Source of the DNA: Dryocosmus kuriphilus
Taxonomy: Eukaryota; Arthropoda; Insecta; Hymenoptera; Cynipidae
Direction: 5' to 3'
NCBI GenBank assembly: GCA_038277395.1
Contig: CM076193.1
Location: 173,454,711-173,518,710 of the forward strand
DNA: 64,000 nucleotides
The notes under the pieces are model-generated. The model saw nothing but the letters and a program-made list of their open reading frames with translations, was not told where the DNA came from and ran no database searches. The first letter of the stretch is position 1, and each line of letters starts with the position of its first letter. The position numbers and the translations under genes are program-made. Below, piece by piece: positions 20,827 to 30,780 of the stretch.

Positions 20827-22137
20827 GGAACGCCAGAATATTTAAGCTCGGACAAAGATGAGACCACAGAAACGCGTTTTCATCTTATGACTAAATTTGA
20901 AAATGAGTCATACAGGATATTAGTAGATACAGGTGCCTCACACTCATACGCAGGAGAAAAATTAATTTCAAAAATTAAAAAAGCGAAATTTAGTATCCTC
21001 AAACCGGATTCTAATTGGTCATTGGTCGCTAACGGCGGAGAAGCCGAGATAATCGGGCAAGTAGTAATACCAATTTTAATAGGTAACAAGATTAAGCATG
21101 TACTTTTCAGGTTAGTCCCAAAACTTAATTCGTTAGGAATATTAGGCACAGATATGCTGAAAAGCTTGCGAATGACTCTGGACTATGACTCAGAGACCTG
21201 GTGGTTGCCAGGTGACCCATCCACGCGCTATCCAATGGAAGCGCAACCCAACTCTCTACCCACCCCAATAACAGAAGACTCACTCAAAACCAAAACAGAA
21301 CCTGAAAGTATGAAAAAGGATAATAAAGCTAAAAAGGATAGTAAAGACAGGATAAATGTAAATAGTAGTAAGAAGTTAGAAGGTAAAAATGTAAATAGTA
21401 GATATAAGTTAGGAAATAAAGATGTAAATAAAACCGACAAGTTTGAACCGAAGTTCGGAGGTACGATTAACCTCAAAAGCGATAGAGAATACGACGAAGC
21501 GACACGTAATCAGGAAAATAGCGAAATCCCTCTAGTAGCTACAGATCCACAACCTTCCCAAAAAATAAATAAAATCCAAATTCCTGTAACAAATCCTGAC
21601 GAGGATATCCCTAATATAATAAATGTTCCCACGAGCAACAAATTCCAACCCTTAGAAGACTTCCCTACCCAAGAGACCAACGACAAGAAAAACACCCGAG
21701 ACGCACCAAAAATTAAAAGTAAGATTAAGAAAGAGAATTCGGATACAATTAGGAATGAAAAGGATCAGGATAATGATAGGAAAAAGGATAACAAGGGTAA
21801 GAAAAATAATAAAGAACCGGAAAAGGTTAAAGAATGGGTAGAAAATAAAAACAGAAACCAGTGGATAAATTTTAAAAATAGGGCGATTTTATTAAACAAT
21901 ATAAAGGACAGCCCAGGGAAAATTGAAGAACAGAACTTAAATTCTTCGGAAATTTGTGAGGGTATTACTGAACTGGACGACAGTCAACAAACCCAACTAA
22001 GAAAGTTATTGGAGGACAAAATAAAAATTTACCAGGGAAAAGAACATAGAGCAACACATTTAACAGAACACAGGATCGATGTTCAGGGGCATGACCCAAT
22101 AAAACAACGATATTATAACGTTAGCCCAAAAAAATAA
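20779..22137 (+). pseudogene. Pol part 1: aspartic protease and linker
   Basis: Enters from the frameshift site in frame. The protease active site is RILVDTGASHSY, with the C-terminal GILGTDML motif about 80 residues on. It matures Gag-Pol. An unusually long Lys/Asn/Asp-rich linker (about 270 residues, with repeated KDVNK/NVNS-like pieces) then leads to LTEHRIDVQGHDPIKQRY, the usual lead-in to RT. A 7-A run at 22128-22134 is one base short of the frame that continues into RT, causing the stop at 22135-22137. Confidence 0.85.
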
Positions 22138-23307
22138 GGCAGGAAATATTTAAAGAAGTGGATAAAATGTTAGAACAGGGTATAGTAAGGCACTCCCACT
22201 CGGATTGGTCAAATCCGATTGTTATGATTAAAAAACCAAATGGAGAGTATAGATTTTGCCTAGATTTTCGCAAGGTTAATAACATAACCAAAAAGGACCT
22301 TTATGCCATCCCACTCATGACTGAAATCTTAGACACCCTTAGAGCAGCAAGATTCATTTCAAAAATCGATTTGAAATTGGCATACTTGCAAATCCCCTTA
22401 GAGGAAAATTCTAAACCAATTACAGCATTTACAGTACCCGGTAAGGGCATGTTTGAATTTAACAGGATGCCATTCGGATTGACAAATGCGCCAGACACAT
22501 TCCAGAGGCTTATGGATAAAATAATAACTCCAGATCTTAAGCCTAATGTTTTTTGCTACTTAGATGATATAATCGTAGTCACGGAAAATTTTGAGGATCA
22601 CCTGGAATATTTAAAAATCGTGTTGAATAAATTAAAATAACGCTAGATTGACGATCAGTCCAAATAAATGTGAGTTCGGATGTTCGGAAATAAGATACCT
22701 CGGATTTAAAGTAAATGAAAAAGGTCTACAGATAGATGACGACAAAATCAAGCCAATCCTTAATTTTCCTAAACCAAAAAATGTTAAACAGGTACAAAGA
22801 ATAATAGGAATGACTAGTTGGTATAGGAAATTCATACCCAATTTTTCGGAAGTAATCGAACCCCTGAATAGATTGCTAAAAAAGAAACAGGCATGGGTAT
22901 GGGGTTTGGAACAAGACGAAGCGTTCCAAAAAATTAAAGATCTATTGACATCAGCACCAATTTTAACTTGCCCAAATTTTACAGAACCTTTTCAGCTTGA
23001 AACAGACGCAAGCAATACAGGTCTGGGAGCCGTACTCACCCAAACAATTGGAGGGAAAAATTACGTGATAGGTTACGCGAGTAGAGCCCTCAACGACGCG
23101 GAAACCCGATATTCGGCATCGGAAAAAGAATGCTTAGCCGTGGTCTGGGCTATTAGGAAATTTAGACCATACCTAGAAGGCTATAAATTCAAAGTACTCA
23201 CGGACCATTTGGCACTCAAATGGCTCCATAACCTCAAAAACCCCACTGGAAGACTAGCCAGATGGTCATTGGAGCTCTTAGAATACGATTATGAGATCGT
23301 GTACTGA
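22138..23307 (+). pseudogene. Pol part 2: reverse transcriptase and RNase H
   Basis: RT motifs in order: SDWSNPIVMIKKPNGEYRFC, KIDLKLAYLQIPL, FNRMPFGLTNAPDTFQRLMD, and the catalytic CYLDDIIVV. The thumb and connection follow (VKQVQRIIGMTSWYRKFIP). RNase H reads ETDASNTGLGAVLTQ, SASEKECLAVVW and VLTDHLALKWL, ending NVVPDALSRS beyond the stop. A 1-nt frame change near 22635 splits RT, and TGA at 23305-23307 interrupts the end of RNase H. It copies element RNA into DNA. Confidence 0.9.
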
Positions 23308-24677
23308 AAAGGTAGTTCAAACGTAGTGCCGGACGCCCTGTCTAGATCTAAAGAAGCAACAAACGAGGTCGCGTTCGCGTTAGCAAGCAGCACACAAAAA
23401 CCGAAAACGAACTTGAACGATCAGACAGACGAATGGTACTCAGCTGAGATCAGACAAATTAAAAAGAACCCAGAAGAAAACGAAAAATGGAGAATTAGAG
23501 ACTCTCAATTGTATTTTTATAGAACGGATCCCCTAAAATCCACACTTTTACCAGACTCTGACCCATGGAAACTCGTAGTACCAAAAAAGTTACGAGACCA
23601 AGTTCTTAAAGAAAATCATGACAGTACACAAGCGGGACATTTAGGCTCCGAAAAGACACACGCGAGAATTTCCGAGTACTACTTCTGGCCAGGGATGTAT
23701 TCGGAGATAATCAAATACGTGAAAAACTGTATGGTATGTCAAAGAACGAAACCGGGTAACCAGGCGAAAATAGGGTTAATGGGAAAAAGAATAATAGAAG
23801 AACCGTGGACCATGGTTGCTGCAGACATCATGGGACCACTACCAACATCGAAAAAAGGGAGAACCAGTATATATTAGTTTTCGTGGATATTTTTACCAAA
23901 TGGGTAGAAATTATCCCCATAAGAAAAGCAACCGGGAGGATAATAGAATCCGAATTCCACAAACGTGTCATTTCTCGCTGGGGAACACCGCGAATTCTCC
24001 ACACGGATAACGGTACAGAATTTGTAAACAAAACCATTCGCGAATTAACAGAAAAATTCGGTATAAGGCATAGCAAAACCCCCAAATACTACCCCCAAGC
24101 AAATCCCACCGAAAGGTACAATAGAACAATTAAACAGATTATCAAAGCTTATCTGGAGAATGATCACTCTACATGGGACGAAAATATAGATGATCTACAA
24201 TTCGCGATTAATACCAGTAAAAATTCAACGACACAATTCACCCCAGCATTTTTAAATCTAGGTCGCGAACTAGAACCACTCCAGTCGTTGAAAAAAGAAC
24301 TGGAATCAAATAACGAAATTGAATTCCAAAGTGTAGATAAATGGACAGATAGGTTAAGACGTCTACAGGTAATAAAGGAGGAAGTCCAAAAGAATTTGGA
24401 TCAGGCAAACAATATACAGGCAAACAGGTATAATTTAAGAAGAAGGGAAATAGAATTCAAAAAAGGAGATAGGGTATTAAAAAGGGTGACAAAACTGTCG
24501 AATAGAGCGGATAAAAAGGCAGGGAAACTTTTTGACCAATATGAAGGTCCATTCATAATTAAGAAAAAGATATCTCCTACGATTTATGAGTTAAAAATTC
24601 TTAAAGGAAAAAACATGGGGGAATTCAATATCAATGATTTAAAATTAGAAACCATAGATAATAGTAATGAAGTATAA
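23308..24677 (+). pseudogene. Pol part 3: integrase
   Basis: The zinc-binding HHCC region is visible (ENHDSTQAGH ... NCMVCQRTKPG). The catalytic core has Asp in VAADIMGPLP, Asp in LHTDNGTEFVN and Glu in ANPTERYNRTIK. The C-terminal GPFIIKKKISPTIYEL block matches the GPY/F module of Ty3/gypsy integrases; no chromodomain follows. One frame change at about 23865 separates the zinc domain from most of the core. The stop is at 24675-24677. Confidence 0.9.
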
Positions 24678-24692
24678 GTAATAGATTTAGAA

Positions 24693-24710
24693 TTTTTCTT
24701 TTTTTAACAG
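24693..24710 (+). promoter_or_regulatory. Candidate 3' splice site upstream of ORF3
   Basis: A pyrimidine tract ending TTTTTCTTTTTTTAACAG at 24710 sits between the pol stop and the ORF3 ATG (24730). Errantiviruses express env from a spliced RNA using an acceptor near the pol end, so this could serve ORF3 in the same way (inference). Confidence 0.4.
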
Positions 24711-24729
24711 GTATAAAAAAAAAAAAAAA

Positions 24730-25089
24730 ATGGAGAATAACTGGGAAACAAAATTAGAAGAAGCAATCTCAGTTCTGGAAAGCAGGGTTGGGGAAATCCA
24801 AGACGGACTCCAATGCCGATTTTGTAAAAAATTAATACCTAGAATTATTTACGTCATACACGATTCATTCTGTAATGACAGACCATACAGGTTAAAGAAT
24901 AACTTCACGACTCCAGACCCTGAAAGACAGACTTATATACAGGGGGAGTGGGAACTCATTAATAAAAAGATAAGGAAACTCTTGAACATGGAAATACTGA
25001 AAAAAGGTAACGCAAGGGATAGGGAGGAGGAATATGAATTAGAAATAATAATAGACCAGGAAACCATAACGGGTTTAGAACAAGAATAA
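24730..25089 (+). CDS. Gypsy extra ORF3, small C2HC zinc-motif protein
   Basis: 119 residues starting MENNWETKLEEAISVL, just after an A15-like run. I do not recognise the family. It has one zinc-type motif, CRFC-x11-H-x3-C (residues about 29-48), then an acidic, probably helical C-terminus. It occupies the env position of a gypsy element but has no signal peptide or membrane segment, so it is not an envelope. The identical metal-ligand spacing recurs in ORF4. An acceptor-like splice site precedes it and a donor-like CAG|GTAAGAT (25101-25107) follows its stop. Possible roles are nucleic-acid binding or regulation; this is a guess. Confidence 0.6.
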   Translation: MENNWETKLEEAISVLESRVGEIQDGLQCRFCKKLIPRIIYVIHDSFCNDRPYRLKNNFTTPDPERQTYIQGEWELINKKIRKLLNMEILKKGNARDREEEYELEIIIDQETITGLEQE

Positions 25090-25139
25090 AATAATATAAC
25101 CAGGTAAGATAAATTTTAAGTTTCTTTTTTTTTTTTTTT

Positions 25140-26006
25140 ATGATTGAATGGCAAAAGGGCGGGGGAGATGCGATATGCAAATGGGACAGACTCCAAAACT
25201 CAAGACTACAAGACGAAAAACAGTTTGCTTTAATTAAATTTCAGATAAGCAAAATGAGGTGTCACTTTTGCCAAACGGAGCTGTTGGGGGAAACCCTAAC
25301 AGCTCACGCCAACAAGTGCAGGGCACTGAAGTGGCTCAAGTTGAGGAGGTCGGGCGTGGCGGAGGGAGACATCCCATACCACCCCCACCGCCACGTCCGA
25401 CAAATGCTGGGAGCACCACCAGCACCACCCACACCACCAGCACAACCAACATCGCCAACACCACCACCACCACCCACACCACCAGCACCACCAACACCGC
25501 CACCACCACCACCTACACCCCCAACACCGTCAACGACAGATTCGCCTCCATCAGATTCTGAGGAGGAGGAGTGGGAGGGGACAGCGGAGGAAAGGATGGA
25601 GAGGGTGGACGGACTAAAGTAAAAGTTGTTCGAGCTCTCCCTTGAGTTCGAGGAGAGGTCCCGACGACACTCCCTCGAGGTCAAGAGAGAGTTCGAGACA
25701 AGAGTTAAGGAGATTAGGGAGGAGGCGGAAAGGGAACAGGAGAGAAAAAGGAAAAGGATAGAATGGGAAAGGGGAGAGAGTAGAAGGAAAATGTTGGAGG
25801 GGATGAGGAAACAGGATGAGGAAGAGGAAAAAAGAAGAAAGGAAGAGGAAAAGAAATCGGAAGAGGAATGGAAGAAGGCGAGGGAAGAGGCGAACAGGGA
25901 ATGGGAAGAATGCAAGAGAGAGTTGAGGAGGAGAAGAAAAACGTGTGAATTTTATTTTAAGTTCGCAAGGGGAGGGAATACGGGGGGTAAACCCGAACCC
26001 CATTAA
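25140..26006 (+). pseudogene. Gypsy extra ORF4, zinc motif + Pro-rich linker + coiled coil
   Basis: One frame of 288 codons with a single TAA at 25620-25622. Start MIEWQKGGGDAI follows a T-rich run. CHFC-x11-H-x3-C at about residues 41-60 has exactly the spacing of ORF3. A Pro/Thr linker of about 45 residues (PPAPPTPP-like repeats) and an acidic patch (SDSEEEEWEG) follow. Beyond the stop the same frame encodes about 110 residues of Glu/Arg/Lys-rich coiled coil. The TAA is one transition from CAA, so an intact parent protein is likely. Family unknown to me. The Ser-rich opposite-strand frame over this region is a shadow. Confidence 0.6.
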
Positions 26007-26018
26007 AGGGGGGGGGGG
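26005..26018 (+). other. Polypurine tract
   Basis: AAA followed by eleven G, directly against the 3' LTR. It overlaps the ORF4 stop codon by two bases. It primes plus-strand synthesis in LTR elements. Confidence 0.85.
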
Positions 26019-26442
26019 TGTAACATGAGTGTTGCATGGCTGCCCGAGCGACGGCACCTTTTGCCGAGCCCACCCGGGAATCCACGAAGGATCCCGTGCG
26101 TGCGGCTGACGGCGGCTTTCGTTGCTCGGGTAGTCAGTCGAGGCTCTGTTAGTCGTTGGCTCTTCAGCCGGTCACACTTTTGTTTCTCCTGTTGTCTATC
26201 GGGTCGTCGCTTCGTTCGCCTCTGAGTGTTGTAATTCTCAGTTCGCCAGTCTGGATTTGCACATTGTCGCATGGTTATTTTCGCCATTGGGTATCAACGC
26301 TCTAATAGGGCCCATTAACTTGTGTGAGTAAGAATATACATGTCTTATTTTGTTTCTGATATTGGCATTGTTTATTGTGTTCACCTTTTCTCTCGGCGTC
26401 CAAATCCTATCCCTTCCCCGGTGAGATCCATCATGCTCTACA
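26019..26442 (+). repeat. 3' LTR of the gypsy element
   Basis: 424 bp, same length as the 5' LTR with two substitutions by eye. Followed by ACAT (26443-26446), matching the four bases before the 5' LTR. Confidence 0.95.
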
Positions 26443-26601
26443 ACATACATTCGATCTTCAATTTTTTTTTGTTTGTGAATGGTACACTTGTCCCGAGCAT
26501 ATGTGCACAGTTTCAATTGTATAGGATTTTTTGTTTGTTTCTGAGAGGCGTAAGGGTTAGAAGTGTTTGGTGTGACCTTCGATTTTCTGCTTTGGAAAGA
26601 A

Positions 26602-27663
26602 ATGGATCAAAGAACTTGCATCAAATTTTGTGTTAAAAAATGGAACTAAGTGCTCCAAAACAGTTGAAATGTTCACAGTGGCATACGGTGAGCCTACTTT
26701 GAGCAAAAACGATGTTTGTAAGTGGTACAAGCTCTTCCAAGAAGGCCGAGAAGACACCAATGACGAATCTCGCTCTGAGCGCCCCAGCGCGTCAATAAGT
26801 GATGAACGCGTTGAAGAAGTGAAGAACATGGTGTTGGGGAATCTTCGAAACACTGCTAGAGAAGTTGCTGAAGAGGTCGGCATTTCGGTTGGCTCGTGCC
26901 ATGCAATCTTTTCCGATGTTTTGGGCATGAAACTTGTGGCAGCGAAATTTTTTCTGGAACTGCTTAACTTTGACCAAAAGAACCATCGAATGATCATCGC
27001 ACAAGAGCTGTTAGATGACGCCGATAGTGATCCTGATATGCTCAAAAGGGTCATAGCTGGTGAGGAATCATGTGTGTACGGTTATGACTTTGAAACCAAA
27101 GCCCAATCGTCCCAATGGAAGGCGCCGGAAGAGCCAAGACCGAAAGAAGCACGTCAAGTTCGATGAAATGTCAAGGTTATGCTCACTGTTTTTTTTCGAT
27201 TACCTTAGCGTAGTACATCAAGAGTTCTCACCGCAAGGTAGCACTGTTTAATAAGGTGTAATACCTTGAAGTTATGCGCCGCTTGTGAGAAGCAATACGA
27301 CAAAAACGTCCGGAATTGTGGGAAAACAATTCTTGGCTTTTGCATCACGGCAATGCACCTGCACTCTCATCGTTGCTTATTCGTGACATTTGGCCAAAAA
27401 CAAAAATACAATCATGCCTCAGACACCATATTCACCCGATTTAGCCCCCTGCGAATTTTTCCTGTTTACAAAACAGAAGAGATCCATGAAAGGATGGACA
27501 TTTACAACAATTGAGGAGATGAAGAATGCATCCTTGGAAGAACTCAAGGCTATACCAAAAAGTGCTTATCAGAAGTGCTTCGAGCACTAGAGAGCGTTGG
27601 CACAAGTGTGTTACATCTGAGGAGGATTACTTTGAAGGGGACAACATAATAATTGCTGAATAA
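26602..27663 (+). pseudogene. Mariner transposase right of the gypsy insertion
   Basis: Start MDQRTCIKFCVK at 26602, with a frame change near 26630. Then KNDVCKWYKLFQEGREDTND, EVAEEVGISVGSCHAIFSDV and LLNFDQKNHRMIIAQELL. All three catalytic Asp positions are altered: Asp1 is Glu (AGEESCVYGYD), Asp2 is Gly (HHGNAPALS), Asp3 is Glu (DLAPCEFFLF). A TGA at 27164-27166 and later frame changes precede the C-terminus GWTFTTIEEMKNASLEELKA and the stop at 27661-27663. It is clearly non-functional and related to the relic at 5285-6210. Confidence 0.85.
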
Positions 27664-27819
27664 ATAAATAGGTCTTTGTAAAAAGTAAAAGTCACTTTAC
27701 TTTTTGAACGCACCTCGTGTATTTGAAAATTGGTTGAAGTTTTATGAAATGGTACGAAAATATAATTAGGATCGTTGAAAAAACTATTTAGTAAGATATC
27801 CCTATCTTTTTTCTTGCAG

Positions 27820-27900
27820 GCGGCCCTCTGCTACGGAGATCAATGCTTCCAACGTTTTTATACGACGATAGCAGAAATCTTGTTTATTTCAACTGGGACA
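27820..27900 (+). other. Candidate host coding exon 1
   Basis: 81 bp between a strong acceptor (CTTTTTTCTTGCAG ending 27819) and a consensus donor (GTAAGT from 27901). Two frames are open; the one reading GPLLRRSMLPTFLYDDS...YFNWD joins in phase with the candidate exons at 37253 and 37388. I do not recognise the protein. If real, the piggyBac and LINE copies lie in its 9.3-kb intron. Confidence 0.4.
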
Positions 27901-27901
27901 G

Positions 27902-28535
27902 TAAGTTTAACTTTCAGAAATTTTACAATTTAAATTTCCAAAATTTTACAAATTAAATTTTTTTAATTGATAAGGTCTTAAATGTTATCAATTATTCTTT
28001 CAATTAAACTAGTCATTTTAGATATTTTGAAGAAATTCCGTTTACATTCCTTGAAATCTTTTAACCCATGTAGAACTCCTTTGATTTGTTTGAAATATTT
28101 ACCGATACGTATAAATCATTTAAAAGCTTATAAAAATAAAAAGAATTGCTTTATTCCCTAGAGTTCTCTAGAAATCCGTTGCGAGCTTCAAAAATTCCTT
28201 AAAACTTTATTAGTTCTTTAAAACCCCTTGGAACTTTTTAAATACGCTCAAATTTTTTTAGTACCTGGAGTTCCTATGAAATCCTTTAAATCTTATGAAA
28301 TTCTTTGAAGCTTTTTGAAATCTTTGTAAATGCGATCTCTTGAAATTCTTTGGTATCTTTCAAAGTAGCACAAATTCAGTGATACCCTTACATATTATTT
28401 AAATTTTCCATATCTTTTAACATTGTTGAAATCTGTAGATGGATCTCAAAGGATTTTGAAGTATTTCCAAATGTTGAACCCAAACAAAAGTTTGAATTTA
28501 GTATGAATTTAGTTGCTGCCAAATAGATTTCCGCC
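27902..28535. repeat. AT-rich degenerate repeat (CTTTGAAATTCTT-like)
   Basis: Many diverged copies of a short TTTGAAATC-CTT motif between about 28020 and 28380. No gene seen. The small minus frame at 28388-28600 has no recognisable content. Confidence 0.4.
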
Positions 28536-28539
28536 GCCG

Positions 28540-30595
28540 ATGGACCTTCAACCCGGATTTGGGTTTTTCCTGTTATAAATTCGAACCCGCGAAATAACAT
28601 CGCCTGTAATTCTATGTTCTAGCCCACTGATCAAATTGTGAATCTTGGCTCCCACCATCTTTTCCTTCAACCATACATTCTACTGCATTTACCTTCGAGC
28701 CCTAGTGAAGAACTGACTCGAACGAACATCATCTCCTGTTTCCCGGTGCTTTTTGAACTAAATGTCTAACTTTGTCATTATACCGGATTTCTTGAGTAAC
28801 GAGAGATCGAATATGTCCAATGGATCCAGGACGGATTTTGGAGGTAACATAAGTCATCAGGTAAAAAATGGCAAGGTTGCGGCAAAATTCCAGTTAGGTA
28901 ATGTGGGAATGAGTTCTATACACGATCCAAGCATTCTGGACTGCTGCGTCAACCAGCCAAGGAAACACTGGCCATCAGAAATTCTTGCTCCTCAACGCGA
29001 TCTGATGGCAATTTATGTTTGAATCCATCAAATCGGTTCCTCCCATTCCTTCGTTGTACTCAACAATATCCAGCGCACGATTGCGCAAAACATTTTTCTT
29101 CCTTCGTTGCGAAAATCGTTTCAAATTCGATAAAGGGGTGGACCCCGAAGTCAGTGGATACAACAGTGACTACTCCATTGTCTTTCCATCGAATATATAA
29201 GATCCCGTCATTTTTCTCCAGGTACGATCGTATGGTTCCCCGCTGTTCTTTAGCAAAAGCTTTTTTGTCTGGTAGAGCCAAGTTCTTTACCTTAGTTTTC
29301 TTAATTCTTTTTACTACTTTGCCCGTTTTGACACCTTTTCCTTCGATCTTCTCCTCTTCCTGTATCTTATTTTTCTGTACTTTTTTCTTATTATTCTTCA
29401 ATTTAGGTGTCCTGCTTTCCCAAAATGTCCTAGTTACTGTATAACCCCTGACTTTGAGATAACGAAACAAGTTTACACTTCTAAACAAATTATCAAAATT
29501 AAAATTGAATGGTAGCTCTTGTAAAGCTAAAGACAGTTCGTCCAACATCATGACAAAAGGAGCACTGCACTTTCCAAAGAGCTGGGAATCTGCTTTAGTG
29601 ATTCTGGGATTCTTTCCTTGGTACAAATCGAATCTAGGAAGGTACACATTATCACTATTCACGCACCACATCTTATATCCAAAACTAATTGGTTTTCCCG
29701 GCAGAAACTGCTTTAAAGAATGCTTCCCGAAAAATTTGACCATGCTCTCATCGTAGTTCAATATCTCCTAATGTATGAAATTGGATATGCAATTTTCTTT
29801 AATTTTATCCAACAAAGCACGAAAATCTCAAACTTTATCATTGGCATCAACTTGACTGTTATCAACCAAATGTATGTATTTTTTTACAGTAAGCATTCGA
29901 TTGCATCTCATAGCATTAGAACCCAATTCGTTTTTAAAATATGGCCTATCTTCCCAATAATTTCCCATAGACGGTAAGGTAACATATCCAGTAAGAATAA
30001 TAAAACCGAAGAAACATTCAATTTCCTCCTCAGTTATGTTGGGGCTATCATGATTTTTAAATAAGGTATATTTTTCCGTTTCGCTAAGAATGCACTTAGA
30101 AATATCATCCGTGAAAAATCGCTCGAAAACCTCCACACATGAATCAGAAGGACCTGGTAAATCTGCAGTAGGAAAACTTGTTTTTCTAAACTCAAATTCA
30201 CCTTCTACCTAATGAGCATATGGCTTTCCTCTTACAAGTCTTTCAACTTTCCGTTGTTCACCAAACGTAATAGTCGAATCAGTTGAAAGATTAGGAACAC
30301 CACCTGCTGGAACCAGTAGCTGCCTCCCAGATAGATATCGCATATCCCCCGCTTCATCTTCATTTCCAGATTCTTCGTCAGTTTCAGCACTCGGTGCAGC
30401 AGGTGTCAAATAAATCGAATGTGGTTGCATATTCCCTGGTATTCCATCCTGAAGGAGTTCGAATGTAATGGCCGCCAGTGAAAATACAGTGCTTTGACGA
30501 CTCCTCAATACTTTTGGGTTACGGTTGTTTTGTTCGCATGTTACCGCCGAATTTTGTGTCGTGGATGTGTGTGGATCTATGACCATTGATTGCAC
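28540..30595 (-). pseudogene. piggyBac transposase relic
   Basis: N-terminus from Met 30595 (acidic, TDEESGNEDE). Block 29828-30136 holds FFGFIILTGYVTLPSMGNYW. Block 29060-29761 holds YDESMVKFFGKHSLKQFLPG (first catalytic Asp) with PISFGYKMWC and YLPRFDLYQGKN, then FNFDNLFRSVNLFRYL (second Asp). A shifted frame gives YNEGMGGTDLMD (third Asp) and NFWWPVFPWLVDAAVQNAW. Towards 28600 a Cys-rich tail like RRCYFAG is just visible. At least four frame changes or stops. It inserted at TTAA sites; no clear terminal repeats found. Confidence 0.85.
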
Positions 30596-30599
30596 GATA

Positions 30600-30780
30600 T
30601 AAAATCAAATTAAAATCAAAATTTTAGTGAAAAAACAAGGCAACTAAGGTCGGAATAAAATTGTTTCCTCGTGTGTTGTACTGTCTATTCACCTAACATT
30701 TATCCAGCGAGTAGAATTCGTTAGGTTTCAAAGTCTACTTACAGCACATTCCTGCCTGAAAACATTCGCTTACCATGTAA
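30600..30780. other. Short gap between piggyBac relic and LINE
   Basis: AT-rich, no gene. Might contain the lost piggyBac terminus and the LINE 5' UTR. Confidence 0.3.

Larger units (their letters stand above)
16972..26442 (+). mobile_element. Ty3/gypsy LTR retrotransposon, structurally complete
   Basis: Two 424-bp LTRs (TGTAAC...TCTACA) bracket PBS, gag, PR, RT, RNase H, IN, two extra ORFs and a polypurine tract. The host duplication is ACAT at 16968-16971 and 26443-26446. PR-RT-RH-IN order defines Ty3/gypsy, and the GPF block after IN is typical of it. The element carries about two nonsense changes and several 1-nt frameshifts, yet its LTRs differ at only two positions, so insertion was recent. 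Confidence 0.95.
16920..27719. mobile_element. Mariner split by the gypsy element
   Basis: The left terminus ACGAGGTGTGTTCAAAAAGT (16921 on) matches, inverted, ACTTTTTGAACGCACCTCGT at the right end. TA duplications lie at 16918-16919 and 27720-27721. The left end is followed by only about 50 bp before the LTR; the rest of the mariner resumes at 26447. Removing the 9.5-kb insert and one ACAT restores continuity, so the gypsy element landed in an existing mariner 5' region. Confidence 0.9.

Noticed and set aside
25304..25915. 203-residue Ser-rich minus-strand ORF
   Set aside because: Shadow of the Pro/Glu-rich ORF4 on plus; composition follows codon complement.
16978..26287. Arg-rich ORFs repeated at 16932-17240 and 25992-26287 and their plus-strand partners
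   Set aside because: They fall in the two LTRs and are identical because the LTRs are.
29019..29444. Plus-strand ORFs over the piggyBac relic (29019-29444, 29505-29756)
   Set aside because: Shadows of the minus-strand transposase, whose catalytic blocks are clear.
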